From positions 248,001 to 312,000 of the forward strand of contig NZ_JAEPWM010000002.1 in the NCBI RefSeq assembly GCF_016654015.1: DNA of 64,000 nt. The letters are read 5' to 3'. Source of the DNA: Ramlibacter ginsenosidimutans (GTDB lineage Bacteria > Pseudomonadota > Gammaproteobacteria > Burkholderiales > Burkholderiaceae_C). A program made the translations under genes and the position numbers. The stretch's first letter is position 1. Every line of letters begins with the position of its first letter. Positions 30,186 to 39,506 of this stretch are shown here, one piece after another. The notes beneath the pieces were generated by a model. That model was given only the letters and a program-made list of their open reading frames with translations, was not told the DNA's origin and did not search any database.

Positions 30186-30527
30186 TCACTTCTTCTGGCC
30201 GCCTTCGTCGTCCAGCCGGCCGGAGCCTTCCTTGGTGGCCTGCGTACCGGTTTCCTTGCGCTTGGCCTTGGCCTTGGCCTTTTCGTCCTTCGACACCTTG
30301 ACCTTCGGGCCGGCGGCTTCCGGCTTGTCGTCGGCGCGGCCTTCGTCCTTCTTGGACATTTCCTTGCTCGTGGCGCGGCGGGTGGCCTTGGCCGATTCCT
30401 TCTCTTCCTTCGTCGCCTTCTTGCTCGGCGCGGCCATGTCCTCGCTGGTGCCGTGCGTCTGTGCATAGGCCAGGCTGCCGAACAGGGCAAAGGCGGCGGC
30501 TGTCAGCGTCAGGATGAATTTCTTCAT
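30186..30527 (-). CDS. small lysine-rich exported protein, function unknown
   Basis: 113 residues. A clear signal peptide (MKKFILTLTAAAFALFGSLAYAQ) precedes a highly charged, low-complexity mature part rich in Lys, Glu and Ala (SKKATKEEKESAKATRR, KVKVSKDEKAKAKAKRK), likely disordered in the periplasm. Similar Lys-rich signal-peptide proteins are frequent in Comamonadaceae, without known role. A stem-loop with a T-rich tail on its strand supports it as a real transcript. No domain recognised. Confidence 0.7.
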   Translation of the reverse strand: MKKFILTLTAAAFALFGSLAYAQTHGTSEDMAAPSKKATKEEKESAKATRRATSKEMSKKDEGRADDKPEAAGPKVKVSKDEKAKAKAKRKETGTQATKEGSGRLDDEGGQKK

Positions 30528-30704
30528 GGGTTTCTCCAATGATGAGGCCGGGAGACAGACTGGCCGGCCGAGTCCAGTGCGGGCATGGTCGGCGAGCCGC
30601 CCCACTCAGACAATTGGCCTAAAGGGAGGGGTGGGTTGTTCCGGAGCCCTGCGCGCACGGGCCGGAGCAGGCACACTGGCCGGCCTTCCACCCACGCACG
30701 ACCC

Positions 30705-31412
30705 ATGAGCGATCTGTCCGCATTCCCCGTCACCCGGAAGTGGCCCGCGGCGTTCCCGGAGCGCCTGCAGCTGTATTCGCTGCCGACGCCCAACGGCGTC
30801 AAGGTTTCCATCGCGCTGGAGGAGACCGGCTTGCCCTACGAGGTGCACAAGGTCGCCTTCGACAGGAACGACCAGCTCACGCCGGAATTCCTGTCCCTCA
30901 ATCCGAACAACAAGATCCCGGCCATCCTGGACCCGAACGGGCCCGGTGGCAAGCCGCTGGCGCTGTTCGAGTCCGGCGCCATCCTGGTCTACCTCGCCGA
31001 CAAGACCGGGCAGCTGATGCCGAAGGACGTGGCCGGCCGCTACCAGGCCTTGCAGTGGCTCATGTTCCAGATGGGGGGCATCGGGCCCATGTTCGGCCAG
31101 CTCGGGTTCTTCCACAAGTTCGCCGGCAAGGACTACGAGGACAAGCGGCCGCGCGACCGCTACGTGGCCGAATCGAAGCGGCTGCTGGGCGTGCTCGAGC
31201 AGCACCTGAAGGGCAGGCAGTGGATGCTCGGGGACGAGTACGGCATCGCGGACATCGCGATCTTCCCCTGGGTGCGCAACCTGGTGGGTTTCTACGGCGC
31301 GCGCGACCTGGTCGGCTTCGACGCCTTCCCGCAAGTGCAGCGCGTGCTCGACGCCTTCGTCGCGCGGCCCGCGGTGCAGCGCGGCCTGGACATCCCGAAG
31401 CGCGAAGGCTGA
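30705..31412 (+). CDS. YfcG/Ure2p-like glutathione S-transferase
   Basis: 235 residues. The thioredoxin-fold N-domain has LYSLPTPNGVKVSIALEETG, where TPNG is the Nu-class (YfcG, YghU) active-site signature, then LNPNNKIPAI and FESGAILVYLADKTG that bind glutathione. The C-domain is helical (GDEYGIADIAIFPWVRN). Nu-class enzymes act as disulfide reductases or peroxidases with glutathione. ATG 30705 begins a short extension ahead of the fold. Stands alone, convergent with the next gene. Confidence 0.92.
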   Translation: MSDLSAFPVTRKWPAAFPERLQLYSLPTPNGVKVSIALEETGLPYEVHKVAFDRNDQLTPEFLSLNPNNKIPAILDPNGPGGKPLALFESGAILVYLADKTGQLMPKDVAGRYQALQWLMFQMGGIGPMFGQLGFFHKFAGKDYEDKRPRDRYVAESKRLLGVLEQHLKGRQWMLGDEYGIADIAIFPWVRNLVGFYGARDLVGFDAFPQVQRVLDAFVARPAVQRGLDIPKREG

Positions 31413-31430
31413 CCGGGCGCGCCCGGGCCG

Positions 31431-32336
31431 CTAGGGCTGGCGCAGGCGCAGCTGGCCCGGCAGCGGCACCGAGCGGCGCAACACGTCCTCGCCCAGCCAC
31501 ATGGCGGAGCGCAGCGCACGCTGCGCCACCATGGGCAGGGGCATCTGCACGTAGTCGTCGTTGAACACCTCGAAGCTGTAGTCGCCGGCATAGCCGAGGG
31601 CGTCGAGCTTGAGCACCAGTTGCACGAGCTCCTGCGTGTGCACGCCTTCGCCCGGGAACACGCGGAAGGTGCGCGCGGTGGCCATGCGTTCCTCGAAGGT
31701 GCGCGTCTCCTGCCACATGAAGTCCGAGAGCTGCACGAGAAAGATCTTCGCGGGGTCGAGGTCGTCGATGGCGTCCAGCGAGGTCTTCGCCGCGAGGATG
31801 TGGAAGGAATCCATGCCGATGCCCAGGTTGGGACAATCGGCGCGGCACACCACGTCCCAGGCGGTGGTGAACTCGTTGACCGTGCGGCCCCAGGACAGCC
31901 CTTCGTACGCGATCCTGATGCCGAAGGGGACGGCCAGCATCGCCAGCTTGCGCAGGTCGCGCGCGATGTGATCGAGGTCCTGGCTGGCGTGCGCCGAAGT
32001 CGACGAGCAGGCCAGCAGCACCTTGCACCCGAGCGCCGCGCACATCTCCAGCATGGTCTTGGCGATGTCCACCTTGTACTGGTGCAGGTGACCCGACAGG
32101 CCCTCGAAGTCGCGCAGCACCTGGAAGCCGGTGCCGCGCAGTCCGCTCGCGTGCACCGCCTTCACCGCGGCCTGCCAGCCCTGCGGATGCCCCACGAGGT
32201 CATTGGCCTTGAGCATGACCTGGCGGAAGCCGGCCTCGTGCATCGCCTCCAGCTTCGCCTCGAGCGGGCCGGCCAGCGTGATCGTGTCCATGCCGAAGGC
32301 GCGGATCGCCTGGTGCAGGCTGCGCGCGTGGTTCAT
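31431..32336 (-). CDS. TIM-barrel isomerase-like protein, QuiC N-half (3-dehydroshikimate dehydratase candidate)
   Basis: 301 residues of the xylose-isomerase-like/AP-endonuclease-2 TIM barrel: ACSSTSAHASQDLDHIARDLR, the metal-ligand segments AYEGLSWG, GIGMDSFHI, QLSDFMW and EVFNDDY. The closest functional relation is the dehydratase half of QuiC, which converts 3-dehydroshikimate to protocatechuate. The following gene upstream in the transcript encodes the HPPD-like half as a separate protein, and aroE-like and aroQ genes are in the same run, which supports this role. Overlaps its neighbour by four bases. Confidence 0.8.
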   Translation of the reverse strand: MNHARSLHQAIRAFGMDTITLAGPLEAKLEAMHEAGFRQVMLKANDLVGHPQGWQAAVKAVHASGLRGTGFQVLRDFEGLSGHLHQYKVDIAKTMLEMCAALGCKVLLACSSTSAHASQDLDHIARDLRKLAMLAVPFGIRIAYEGLSWGRTVNEFTTAWDVVCRADCPNLGIGMDSFHILAAKTSLDAIDDLDPAKIFLVQLSDFMWQETRTFEERMATARTFRVFPGEGVHTQELVQLVLKLDALGYAGDYSFEVFNDDYVQMPLPMVAQRALRSAMWLGEDVLRRSVPLPGQLRLRQP

Positions 32337-33250
32337 GGCTGCTGCTCGCTGTGAACGAGCTCGAACACCACGCTGCCGAGGTAGGTCCTGGTGATCGCCC
32401 CGCGCCGCTCGGTGTGGGCCGCGGCGTTCTCGACGAACTCCATGCCCAGCGCGCGCAGCTCGCGCACGGCCGCGAGCACGTCCGGCACGCCCAGGCCGAT
32501 GCGCTGCAGGCGTTCGCTCGTGTCCAGGGAATCCGCTTCCGGCTCGATCACCTGCAGCATGAATCGGTTGGCCGGCTGCAGCGCGGGCGCGCGCAGCAGC
32601 TTGCCCGCGGGCATGATGCCGAAGCGCTGCTCGTCCGGGATCGCCTGGATGCCGAAGAGCTCGCGGTAGAACTCGAGCCAGTCGTAGATGCGGTCGGCGC
32701 CGATGTACTGCACGATGCCGAAGAAGTGCATGCCGGCCACCGCGGGGGGATTGCGGTCCACGCCGGGGATGGGAATGAAGTCCACGTCGTAGATCGAGAA
32801 CTCCCGGTACCGGTCCACGAAGTAGATGCGGCTGCCGCCCACGCCATGGATGGCGGGAATGTTCAGTTCCATCGCTTCCGGGTGCGTGGGCACTTCCCAG
32901 CCGCCGTGCTCCAGCACGTAGCGGTAGGCCGCGCGCGCATCGCGCACGCGCAGGGCCACTGCGCTGATCGCGGGTGCCGCGTCCCCGTGCGTTGCGCCCT
33001 GCGCATCGCGCGGATGCGCGTTCACCACGATGTTGATGCCGCCCTGCCGGTACAGCAGCACTTCGCGCGAGCGATGCCGCGCGACGGGGCGGAAGCCCAT
33101 CATCTCCAGCACCTGGCCCAGCGCCTGCGGCTTGGAGGTGGCGTATTCGACGAACTCGATGCCGTCGAGGCCGACCGGGTTGTCTTCGTCGCTGAACGAA
33201 TCCTGCAGGGGCTCGCGCGCGTGTTCGGGTTGCAGGAGGAAGTCGCTCAT
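32333..33250 (-). CDS. VOC/HPPD-like protein, QuiC C-half candidate
   Basis: 305 residues with two vicinal-oxygen-chelate modules resembling 4-hydroxyphenylpyruvate dioxygenase: GLDGIEFVEYATSKPQAL at the N-terminus, GMHFFGIVQYIG around residue 165, and the end FVENAAAHTERRGAITRTYLG. In QuiC this domain is fused after the dehydratase barrel; here it is a separate gene just upstream of the barrel, overlapping by ATGA. It may bind the partner or have its own dioxygenase activity. Start ATG 33250 lies close to the aroE-like stop. Confidence 0.8.
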   Translation of the reverse strand: MSDFLLQPEHAREPLQDSFSDEDNPVGLDGIEFVEYATSKPQALGQVLEMMGFRPVARHRSREVLLYRQGGINIVVNAHPRDAQGATHGDAAPAISAVALRVRDARAAYRYVLEHGGWEVPTHPEAMELNIPAIHGVGGSRIYFVDRYREFSIYDVDFIPIPGVDRNPPAVAGMHFFGIVQYIGADRIYDWLEFYRELFGIQAIPDEQRFGIMPAGKLLRAPALQPANRFMLQVIEPEADSLDTSERLQRIGLGVPDVLAAVRELRALGMEFVENAAAHTERRGAITRTYLGSVVFELVHSEQQP

Positions 33251-33252
33251 GG

Positions 33253-34113
33253 TCAGTACTCCAGCCGTGCGACGGCGCGCAGCGTGTCCGCGCTGGCCGT
33301 CGGCCATCCGAAGAATTCGAGATAGGCGGGGATCATCTCGAACAGCATGTCGGTGCCGACCTGCACACGGCAGCCACGTGCTTCCGCGGCTCGCAGGAAG
33401 GCAGTCTTCTCGCTCTTCATCACGACCTCGCCGACGAAGGTGCGGCCGTCCAGGCGGTCGATGTCCACGGGCAGCGGATCGCCCGGGTTCATGCCAAGGG
33501 GTGTCGCGTTGACGACCAGGTCGAAGCCCGCCGGATCGCTGCTACCCGTTTGCACCGCGATCGCGGGATAGTGGGTCCGCAGCCGTGCCGCCAGTGCATC
33601 GGCCGTGCTCGCATGGACGTCATGGAGTGCCAGCGTGCCGACGCCCGCGGCGGCGAGCGAGGCGGCGATCGCGCTGCCGACACCGCCACTGCCCACCACC
33701 AGCGCGCTGGCGCCGCGCAGCGCCAGCCCCTTGCCCAGCAGGCCGCGCACGAAGCCTTCGCCGTCGAACATGTCCCCCACCAGCCGGCCGTCCGCCGTGC
33801 GCTTCACCGCGTTGCACGATCCCGCCACCTTCACGGTGGGCGTCACTTCGTCCAGCAGGTCCACCACGCTCACCTTGTGCGGCATGGTGATGAGGGCGCC
33901 GCGAATGTTCTCCAGCGTGAAGAGGCTGCGCAGCACCCCGGTGAACGCCTCGGGCTTGCAGCCCATGGGCAAGACCACCGCGTTGATCCCCACCGACTCG
34001 AAGTAGGGGTTGTAGATCATCGGGGCCTTGAACGAATGCGTGGGCCAGCCCAGGTGGGCGATGAATTCGGTGTGGCCGTTGATCAGCATGGGTGTGGGAA
34101 TGCGCGCGCTCAT
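33253..34113 (-). CDS. shikimate/quinate 5-dehydrogenase (AroE family)
   Basis: 286 residues. Substrate domain with [19 protein letters not shown], catalytic lysine in ITMPHKVSV and [13 protein letters not shown] domain with [15 protein letters not shown] and NATPLGM. In a catabolic run with dehydroquinate dehydratase, the enzyme should oxidise quinate or shikimate rather than make shikimate. It could be mistaken for biosynthetic aroE; the neighbours argue against that. ATG 34113 overlaps the aroQ stop. Confidence 0.88.
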   Translation of the reverse strand: MSARIPTPMLINGHTEFIAHLGWPTHSFKAPMIYNPYFESVGINAVVLPMGCKPEAFTGVLRSLFTLENIRGALITMPHKVSVVDLLDEVTPTVKVAGSCNAVKRTADGRLVGDMFDGEGFVRGLLGKGLALRGASALVVGSGGVGSAIAASLAAAGVGTLALHDVHASTADALAARLRTHYPAIAVQTGSSDPAGFDLVVNATPLGMNPGDPLPVDIDRLDGRTFVGEVVMKSEKTAFLRAAEARGCRVQVGTDMLFEMIPAYLEFFGWPTASADTLRAVARLEY

Positions 34114-34583
34114 GTGAGTCGGGGGTTGTCGGGATCCTGGGTGCGCACGAGGCCTTGCATCGCGATGACGTAGCCTTGCACGCCGAAGCCGATCACGATG
34201 CCGGCTGCCGCCGGGGAGATCCACGAATGGTTGCGGAACGGCTCGCGCGCGTGCACGTTCGAGATGTGGCACTCGATCACGGGCAGGCCGTCCACGCCCT
34301 TGATCGCATCCTGCAGCGCGACCGAGGTGTGGGTGAAGGCGGCGGGGTTGAACACGCAGCCGAGGGCCTCGCCCTGCTTGAAAAGGCGACCGTACTCGTG
34401 GATCTTGTCGATCAGCGCGCCTTCCCAGTTGCTCTGGAAGCACTCGGCCTCGTAGCCCAGGCGCTCGGCGGCGGCGCGGCACATCGCCTCCACGTCCGCG
34501 AGGCTGGTGGAGCCGTACAGCGCCGGCTCGCGCGTGCCGAGCAGGTTCAGGTTGGGGCCGTTGAGGATGAGGATCTTCTTCAT
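34110..34583 (-). CDS. aroQ: type II 3-dehydroquinate dehydratase
   Basis: 157 residues. Converts 3-dehydroquinate to 3-dehydroshikimate. All type II signatures are present: [14 protein letters not shown], the catalytic Tyr in [18 protein letters not shown], and the substrate-binding [17 protein letters not shown]. Type II enzymes serve both biosynthesis and quinate degradation; here the context is catabolic. Overlaps the downstream dehydrogenase by four bases. Confidence 0.96.
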   Translation of the reverse strand: MKKILILNGPNLNLLGTREPALYGSTSLADVEAMCRAAAERLGYEAECFQSNWEGALIDKIHEYGRLFKQGEALGCVFNPAAFTHTSVALQDAIKGVDGLPVIECHISNVHAREPFRNHSWISPAAAGIVIGFGVQGYVIAMQGLVRTQDPDNPRLT

Positions 34584-34592
34584 GGCGGTCTG

Positions 34593-35651
34593 TCAGGTGG
34601 CAGGTGCACTTGCTGGAAGAGCCGTGCAGGATGCGACGTCCTGCCAGGCGCCCTGGCGCGCCGAGGCGAACAGTGCCTCGATGGTCCGCATCGTGTCCAG
34701 CGCATCCTCGATGGGCCAGCCCGGCACGGCGTCGCCGAGCAGCCGCCGCGAGAAGCGCTCGACCTGCAGCAGGTAATGGTTCGCCGGCTCGAAGGAAAAG
34801 GTCGCGCTCGGGAATGCGCCGACGCTGCCCGCATCGCCGACTTCGATCTGGCATGCCGTCGGGCGCGCGTGGGCGAACGGGAAGTTCATGCGCAACCAGC
34901 CGCGCGAGCCCAGCACGGAGAACTGCTGGTGCGTGCCCCACGCGTCGGAGCCGGCTTGGGTGCCCACGGTGAAGGCTGCATGCCGGTCGCCGTAATCGAG
35001 CAGTGCGCTGGACAGGCGATCGATCCCGAAGGCGGGATCGCGCTCCAGGGCCGCCACGACGCGCGCAGGCGGCCGACCGAACACGAGATTGCACGCGCTG
35101 ATCGCGTACGAGCCCAGGTCGTAAAGCGCGCCGCCGCCGGCTTCGAGCTGGTTGCGCACGTCGGCGGGATCAAAGAATTGCTTGGCCAGGGTGGCATGCA
35201 CGGCGCGCACGTCCCCGATCGTTCCCGCTGCAATGATCCCGGCGAGCTTCGCCCACTGCGGATGGTTGCGGAAGGCGAAGGCTTCCTCGATGTGCCTGCC
35301 GCTGCGGTCACGCGCGGCACAGAGGCGCTGGACCTGCTCCGAGCTGATGCACAGCGGCTTTTCGCAGAGCACGTGCTTGCCGGCCTGCAAGGCGCGCAGC
35401 GACCATTCGAAATGCAGCTGGTTCGGCAGCGGCACGTAGACGGCGTCCACCTCGGGGTCCGCCAGCAGCGCTTCGTACGTGGCGTGGACGCGCGGGATCG
35501 CGAACTCCTGCGCGACGCGGCGACCCTTGGCCGGATCGCGCGACGCCAGCGCCACGAGGGTGGCGCTGGGCGCTTCGCGCATTGCCGGCATGGTGCGTCC
35601 GGTCGCGATCGCTGCCGCGCCCAGTACGCCCCATCGAACGGTCGCCGTCAT
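34593..35651 (-). CDS. Gfo/Idh/MocA-family oxidoreductase
   Basis: 352 residues. N-terminal Rossmann fold with GVLGAAAIA and the family motif GKHVLCEKPL that holds the catalytic lysine, followed by the alpha/beta C-domain (GGGALYDLGSYAISACNLVFG). NAD(P)-dependent oxidation of a sugar or cyclitol-like substrate. In this cluster it might act on quinate or another polyhydroxy cyclohexane acid, but that is inference. Lies between aroQ and the TRAP binding protein. Confidence 0.88.
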   Translation of the reverse strand: MTATVRWGVLGAAAIATGRTMPAMREAPSATLVALASRDPAKGRRVAQEFAIPRVHATYEALLADPEVDAVYVPLPNQLHFEWSLRALQAGKHVLCEKPLCISSEQVQRLCAARDRSGRHIEEAFAFRNHPQWAKLAGIIAAGTIGDVRAVHATLAKQFFDPADVRNQLEAGGGALYDLGSYAISACNLVFGRPPARVVAALERDPAFGIDRLSSALLDYGDRHAAFTVGTQAGSDAWGTHQQFSVLGSRGWLRMNFPFAHARPTACQIEVGDAGSVGAFPSATFSFEPANHYLLQVERFSRRLLGDAVPGWPIEDALDTMRTIEALFASARQGAWQDVASCTALPASAPAT

Positions 35652-35671
35652 CCCGTGCCCCGGCCCGTGCC

Positions 35672-36694
35672 TTATTTGCTGCCTTCGGCCTGCTTGACGG
35701 CAGCCTGGATGCTGTCGATCAGCTTGGGGTCGACCTTGGTCTTCAGGAACTCGACCACCGGCGGCTGGGCAGCGGCGCGGAACTCCGCCATTTCGGCGGC
35801 GGTCGGCGTATAGACGGTCACACCCTTCTCGGCCAGGATCTTGGTGCCGTTCGCCGTGAACGTGCGGTTGGCCTTGCGCTCGGCGCTGCACGCCACGCGC
35901 GCCGAATCGGTGACCACCTTCTGCAGGTCGGCCGGCAGCGACTTGTAGAACTTGTCGCTCAGCACGAACCAGTCGATGCCGTAGTTGTGGCCGTCCAGTG
36001 TCACGTTCTTCTGCACTTCGTAGAACTTGGCGAAGATGAACGTCGGCAGCGGGTTCTCCTGGCCGTCGACCACGCCGGTCTGCAGCGCCGTGTACGTTTC
36101 AGGGAACGCGATGGGCGTCGGCTGCGCGCCCAGGGCCTTCATCTCGGTCACGTACAGGGGCGTCTCCTGCACGCGGATCTTCAGGCCCTTCAGGTCCTTG
36201 GGCGAGTGGACCGGGGTCTTGCCCGTGCTGAAGTGGCGGAAGCCCACTTCGCCGAAGCACAGGTTGTGCATGCCGGTGGCGGCCTGGAAGTCTGCCGACA
36301 GCTTCTGGCCGAAGGGGCCGTCCATCACCTTGTCCGCGACCTCATCGTTGGGAAACAGGTAGGGCAGGTCGGTGACCATCGCGCTCGGGAAGAAATTGGC
36401 CATCACGCCGGAGGCGAGGCCGGCCTGGATCACGCCGTTCTTGACACCTTCCACCAGGTCCTTCTCACCGCCCAGCGCGCCCGCGCCGAACACCTGCACG
36501 TCGATGCGGCCGCCGCTCCTCGCCTTGACTTCCTTGGCGAACACGTCGGACATCACCGCCTTGCGCGAGGTGGTCATGTCCGCCGAGTCGGAGTGCGCCA
36601 GTTTCAGGACGAACTTGTTCTGGGCCAGGGCCGGCGCGCAGGACAGGGCGGCCGCCAGGGCAACGGCGGACAGCAGGGTGGGCGTGGTTTTCAT
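35672..36694 (-). CDS. TRAP transporter substrate-binding protein DctP
   Basis: 340 residues with a signal peptide (MKTTPTLLSAVALAAALSCAPALA) and the DctP/TAXI-like fold: FVLKLAHSDSADM, VFGAGALGGEKDLVEGVKNG, and the ligand block GLKIRVQETPLY / DGQENPLPTF with the conserved arginine that salts a carboxylate ligand. Periplasmic receptor delivering a carboxylic acid, probably quinate or shikimate judging from the enzymes beside it. Confidence 0.92.
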   Translation of the reverse strand: MKTTPTLLSAVALAAALSCAPALAQNKFVLKLAHSDSADMTTSRKAVMSDVFAKEVKARSGGRIDVQVFGAGALGGEKDLVEGVKNGVIQAGLASGVMANFFPSAMVTDLPYLFPNDEVADKVMDGPFGQKLSADFQAATGMHNLCFGEVGFRHFSTGKTPVHSPKDLKGLKIRVQETPLYVTEMKALGAQPTPIAFPETYTALQTGVVDGQENPLPTFIFAKFYEVQKNVTLDGHNYGIDWFVLSDKFYKSLPADLQKVVTDSARVACSAERKANRTFTANGTKILAEKGVTVYTPTAAEMAEFRAAAQPPVVEFLKTKVDPKLIDSIQAAVKQAEGSK

Positions 36695-36719
36695 GCGTGA
36701 GTCTCCTTGGGGCTACGGG

Positions 36720-38618
36720 TCAGTGAAGGTTGAAGGCGTGGGGCAGGGCCAGGCTGATGGCCGGGAACAACGCGATGAACACCAGGCCGATCAGCAGCAT
36801 GGCCAGGTAGGGCAGGAAGCGGGGCGTCACCCGTTCGACGGTGGTGTCCATCACGGAGCAGGTCACGAAGTAGCAGACGCCGAAGGGCGGGATGAAGGTG
36901 CCGATGCCCATCGAGATGATGATCACGATGCCGTAGGCCATGGGGTCGATGCCGTAGTTCCTCGTCAGCTGCAGCAGCATGGGCCCGAAGATCAGCAGCG
37001 AAGGCAGGCCTTCCAGGATGGAGCCCATGATCACCATCAGCACGACCGAGAAGACCATGAAGGCAAAGGTCGAGCCGCCGAGCAGCGCCAGGAAGTCCGA
37101 CACGACAGTCTGCAGGCCCGTGATCGCGAGCGTCCAGGAGAAGGCGCTGCCCGCGCTGACCATGAACAGCACCATCCCGGCCATCGCGGCCGAGGTCGCC
37201 AGGGTCCGGATGAACTTGCGCATGTTCATGCCGCGGTAGATGAAGACCGAGACCAGGATGGAGAACACCACGGCGATCGAGGACACCTCGGTCGTGGTCG
37301 CGATGCCGCCGACGATGCCGATGATCAGGATGACCGGGACCGCCAGGGCGGGCAGCGCGCGGCCGGAGAGGCGCAGGCGCTCGGGCCAGGAGATCGGTGC
37401 ACAGCGCGGCCAATCGTGCTTCTTTGCGCGCCGGTGGATGATGATCATGAGGCACACGCCCAGCACCGCGGCGGGGACGACGCCGGCGACGAAGAAGGTG
37501 GCGACGGACAGCGTGGTGATCGAAGCCAGCACCATCATCACGAGGCTGGGCGGGATCGTCTCGCCCATGATGCCGGCGGCCGACAGGACGGCGGCGCTTT
37601 CCGCCGGGTCGTAGCCCTGCTCCTTGAGCATGCCCTTGAGCGTGGTGCCGACCGCGGCAACGTCGGCGATCTTGGAGCCCGAGATGCCGGAGAAGATGTA
37701 CATCGCCACCACCAGCGCCTGCAGCAGTCCGCCGCGCATGCGGCCGACCATCGCGGTCACCCAGTCGGCCAGCGGCTTGGTGAGGCCGCCGTCGGTCATG
37801 ACGTTGCCGGCCAGGATGAAGAAGGGGACGGCCAGCAGGATGAAGCTGCTGATGCCGTTGGACATGGCCAGCGACACGGCCATCGGGTCCTCGCCCGAGC
37901 TGTAGATGCAGATGTAGGCAGTGACCGAGAGCACGTACGCGATCGGCACGCCGGCAAACACCAGGAACAGCAGCAGCAGCAGCGCGATGAGGATGGCCGG
38001 GCTGCCGGTCCAGGGGCCGGTGAAATACTGGGCCAGGAACCAGGCCAGCGCCAGCACGCCCACCGCCATGCCGGCGACGATGTTTTCCTGCAGCGTGTGC
38101 CGGCGCAGCTCCGCCAGCGCGAAGACCACCGTCAGGCCCATGCCGATGAAGAAGGGCAGCAAGGTCCACGACTTCGGGATCTGCAGCACCACCGTCAGGA
38201 CGTTCCAGGAATCGTGCCACATGGGGTAGGCGTAGCACAGGGCGACAATGGCCACGGCGATCACGAAATAGTGCCGCGCACATTCGGCGTAGTCCTGCCA
38301 GCGCCTGGGCAACTGGTCGATGCCGATGCGCACCACCAGGTGCAGGCCGCGGTGGTACGCGATCGCGCCGCCGATGAACGCGAGGCTCGTCAGCGAATAC
38401 TCGGCCACTTCATTGGCCCACACCACCGACGTGTTGAACATGCCGCGCAGGGCCGTGTTTCCGAACAGCAGCAGCAGTTCGAGAAACAGCACCAGCGCGA
38501 GCAGCACGTCGAACACATGCTCGATGCGCGGCGAGAAGGGGCGATGCGGCAGGGCGACCGTATTGGCTGCCGCCACTGCAATGGAATCGCCCTCGGGGCT
38601 CGCGATGGCATGGTTCAT
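36720..38618 (-). CDS. TRAP transporter fused DctQ-DctM membrane subunit
   Basis: 632 residues. The first about 190 form a four-helix DctQ small permease (VVWANEVAEYSLTSLAFIGGAIAYHRG); the rest is a DctM large permease (GIMGETIPPSLVMMVLASITT, GGIATTTEVSSIAVVFSI, GIGTFIPPFGVCYFVTCSV). Fused QM proteins are common. It works with the adjacent DctP to import the substrate using a sodium gradient. First gene of the catabolic operon after the TetR regulator. Confidence 0.93.
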   Translation of the reverse strand: MNHAIASPEGDSIAVAAANTVALPHRPFSPRIEHVFDVLLALVLFLELLLLFGNTALRGMFNTSVVWANEVAEYSLTSLAFIGGAIAYHRGLHLVVRIGIDQLPRRWQDYAECARHYFVIAVAIVALCYAYPMWHDSWNVLTVVLQIPKSWTLLPFFIGMGLTVVFALAELRRHTLQENIVAGMAVGVLALAWFLAQYFTGPWTGSPAILIALLLLLFLVFAGVPIAYVLSVTAYICIYSSGEDPMAVSLAMSNGISSFILLAVPFFILAGNVMTDGGLTKPLADWVTAMVGRMRGGLLQALVVAMYIFSGISGSKIADVAAVGTTLKGMLKEQGYDPAESAAVLSAAGIMGETIPPSLVMMVLASITTLSVATFFVAGVVPAAVLGVCLMIIIHRRAKKHDWPRCAPISWPERLRLSGRALPALAVPVILIIGIVGGIATTTEVSSIAVVFSILVSVFIYRGMNMRKFIRTLATSAAMAGMVLFMVSAGSAFSWTLAITGLQTVVSDFLALLGGSTFAFMVFSVVLMVIMGSILEGLPSLLIFGPMLLQLTRNYGIDPMAYGIVIIISMGIGTFIPPFGVCYFVTCSVMDTTVERVTPRFLPYLAMLLIGLVFIALFPAISLALPHAFNLH

Positions 38619-38695
38619 GTTCTGGCTCCGTTGCGGGTGCGGGGACAGGTCCGCGGAACGAGCGCAAAATGTACCATCCGGTTAATTCATCGTTA

Positions 38696-38717
38696 TCCGT
38701 AATGACCCTAATACGGA
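38696..38717. promoter_or_regulatory. candidate operator before the TRAP/quinate operon
   Basis: TCCGTA (38696-38701) and TACGGA (38712-38717) make a perfect 6-bp inverted repeat with a 10-base centre in the 148-base gap between the TetR gene and the transporter gene. A site for the adjacent TetR protein is plausible. The gap is the main promoter region of the operon and is less GC-rich than its surroundings. Confidence 0.4.
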
Positions 38718-38766
38718 CGGATGACCTCGCGCGCTGGCGAACGCGTCCCGCAGGAAGAGGTGGTGC

Positions 38767-39453
38767 TCAGTCCGCGCGCATGAAGCGCACGACCATCTCG
38801 ACCACGTTGTCGCGGCGGTGCGCGATGTAGGCGGGTGAGCGCGTGTCGAGCTTGAAGATCACGCCGAAGGTATGGCGGTTGGACACGTTGAAGAAGCTCA
38901 GCGCCGAGATGGACGCATGGATGTCCACCGGATCCAGGCCGGGGCGGAACACGCCGGCCTTCAGGCCGCGCTGGTACAGGTGCCGGATGGCCGCGATCGC
39001 CGGGACGTTGAGCGCCTGGATGTTCTTCGACTGCTTGATGTACTGCCCGCGGTGGATGTTCTCGGACATCACCAGCCGGATGTAGTTCTCGTGGGAGAGG
39101 TGGTGGTCGAAAGTGAAGGCCACCAGCCGGCGCAGGGCCTGCTCGGGCTCGAGGTCCTGCAGGTGCAGTTCGGCCTCGATGTCGCGCACGCGCTTGTACG
39201 ACTCTTCCAGCACGGCGAGGTACAGACCCTCCTTGCTGCCGAAGTAGTAATAGATCATCCGCTTGCTGGTCTGCGTGAGCGCGGCGATCTCGTCGATGCG
39301 CGCACCGGCCAGCCCCTTTTCGCCGAACTCCACCGCCGCCACCTCGAGGATGTCGGCCTTCGTGCGCTCCGGGTCGTTGGTGCGGGTCGGCTCCTTGACG
39401 GCCGGTTTCGCCGACCGGCCGGTAGCACGCTTCGCATGTACTAGTTCGTTCAT
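38767..39453 (-). CDS. TetR-family regulator of the quinate/shikimate cluster
   Basis: 228 residues. Helix-turn-helix around residues 30-75 (RTKADILEVAAVEFGEKGL, DEIAALTQTSKRMIYYYFGSKEGLY) and a TetR C-terminal ligand domain with FDHHLSHENYIRLVMSENIHRG. ATG 39453 is preferred; an upstream TTG has no ribosome site. It lies upstream of, and on the same strand as, the TRAP operon, with a dyad in between, so it likely represses the transporter and degradative genes. Confidence 0.88.
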   Translation of the reverse strand: MNELVHAKRATGRSAKPAVKEPTRTNDPERTKADILEVAAVEFGEKGLAGARIDEIAALTQTSKRMIYYYFGSKEGLYLAVLEESYKRVRDIEAELHLQDLEPEQALRRLVAFTFDHHLSHENYIRLVMSENIHRGQYIKQSKNIQALNVPAIAAIRHLYQRGLKAGVFRPGLDPVDIHASISALSFFNVSNRHTFGVIFKLDTRSPAYIAHRRDNVVEMVVRFMRAD

Positions 39454-39506
39454 TTCGGCAGTATAGGAGCGCACGAGGCTCGCGCGCAATCGCGGCGGCG
39501 CGCGTG

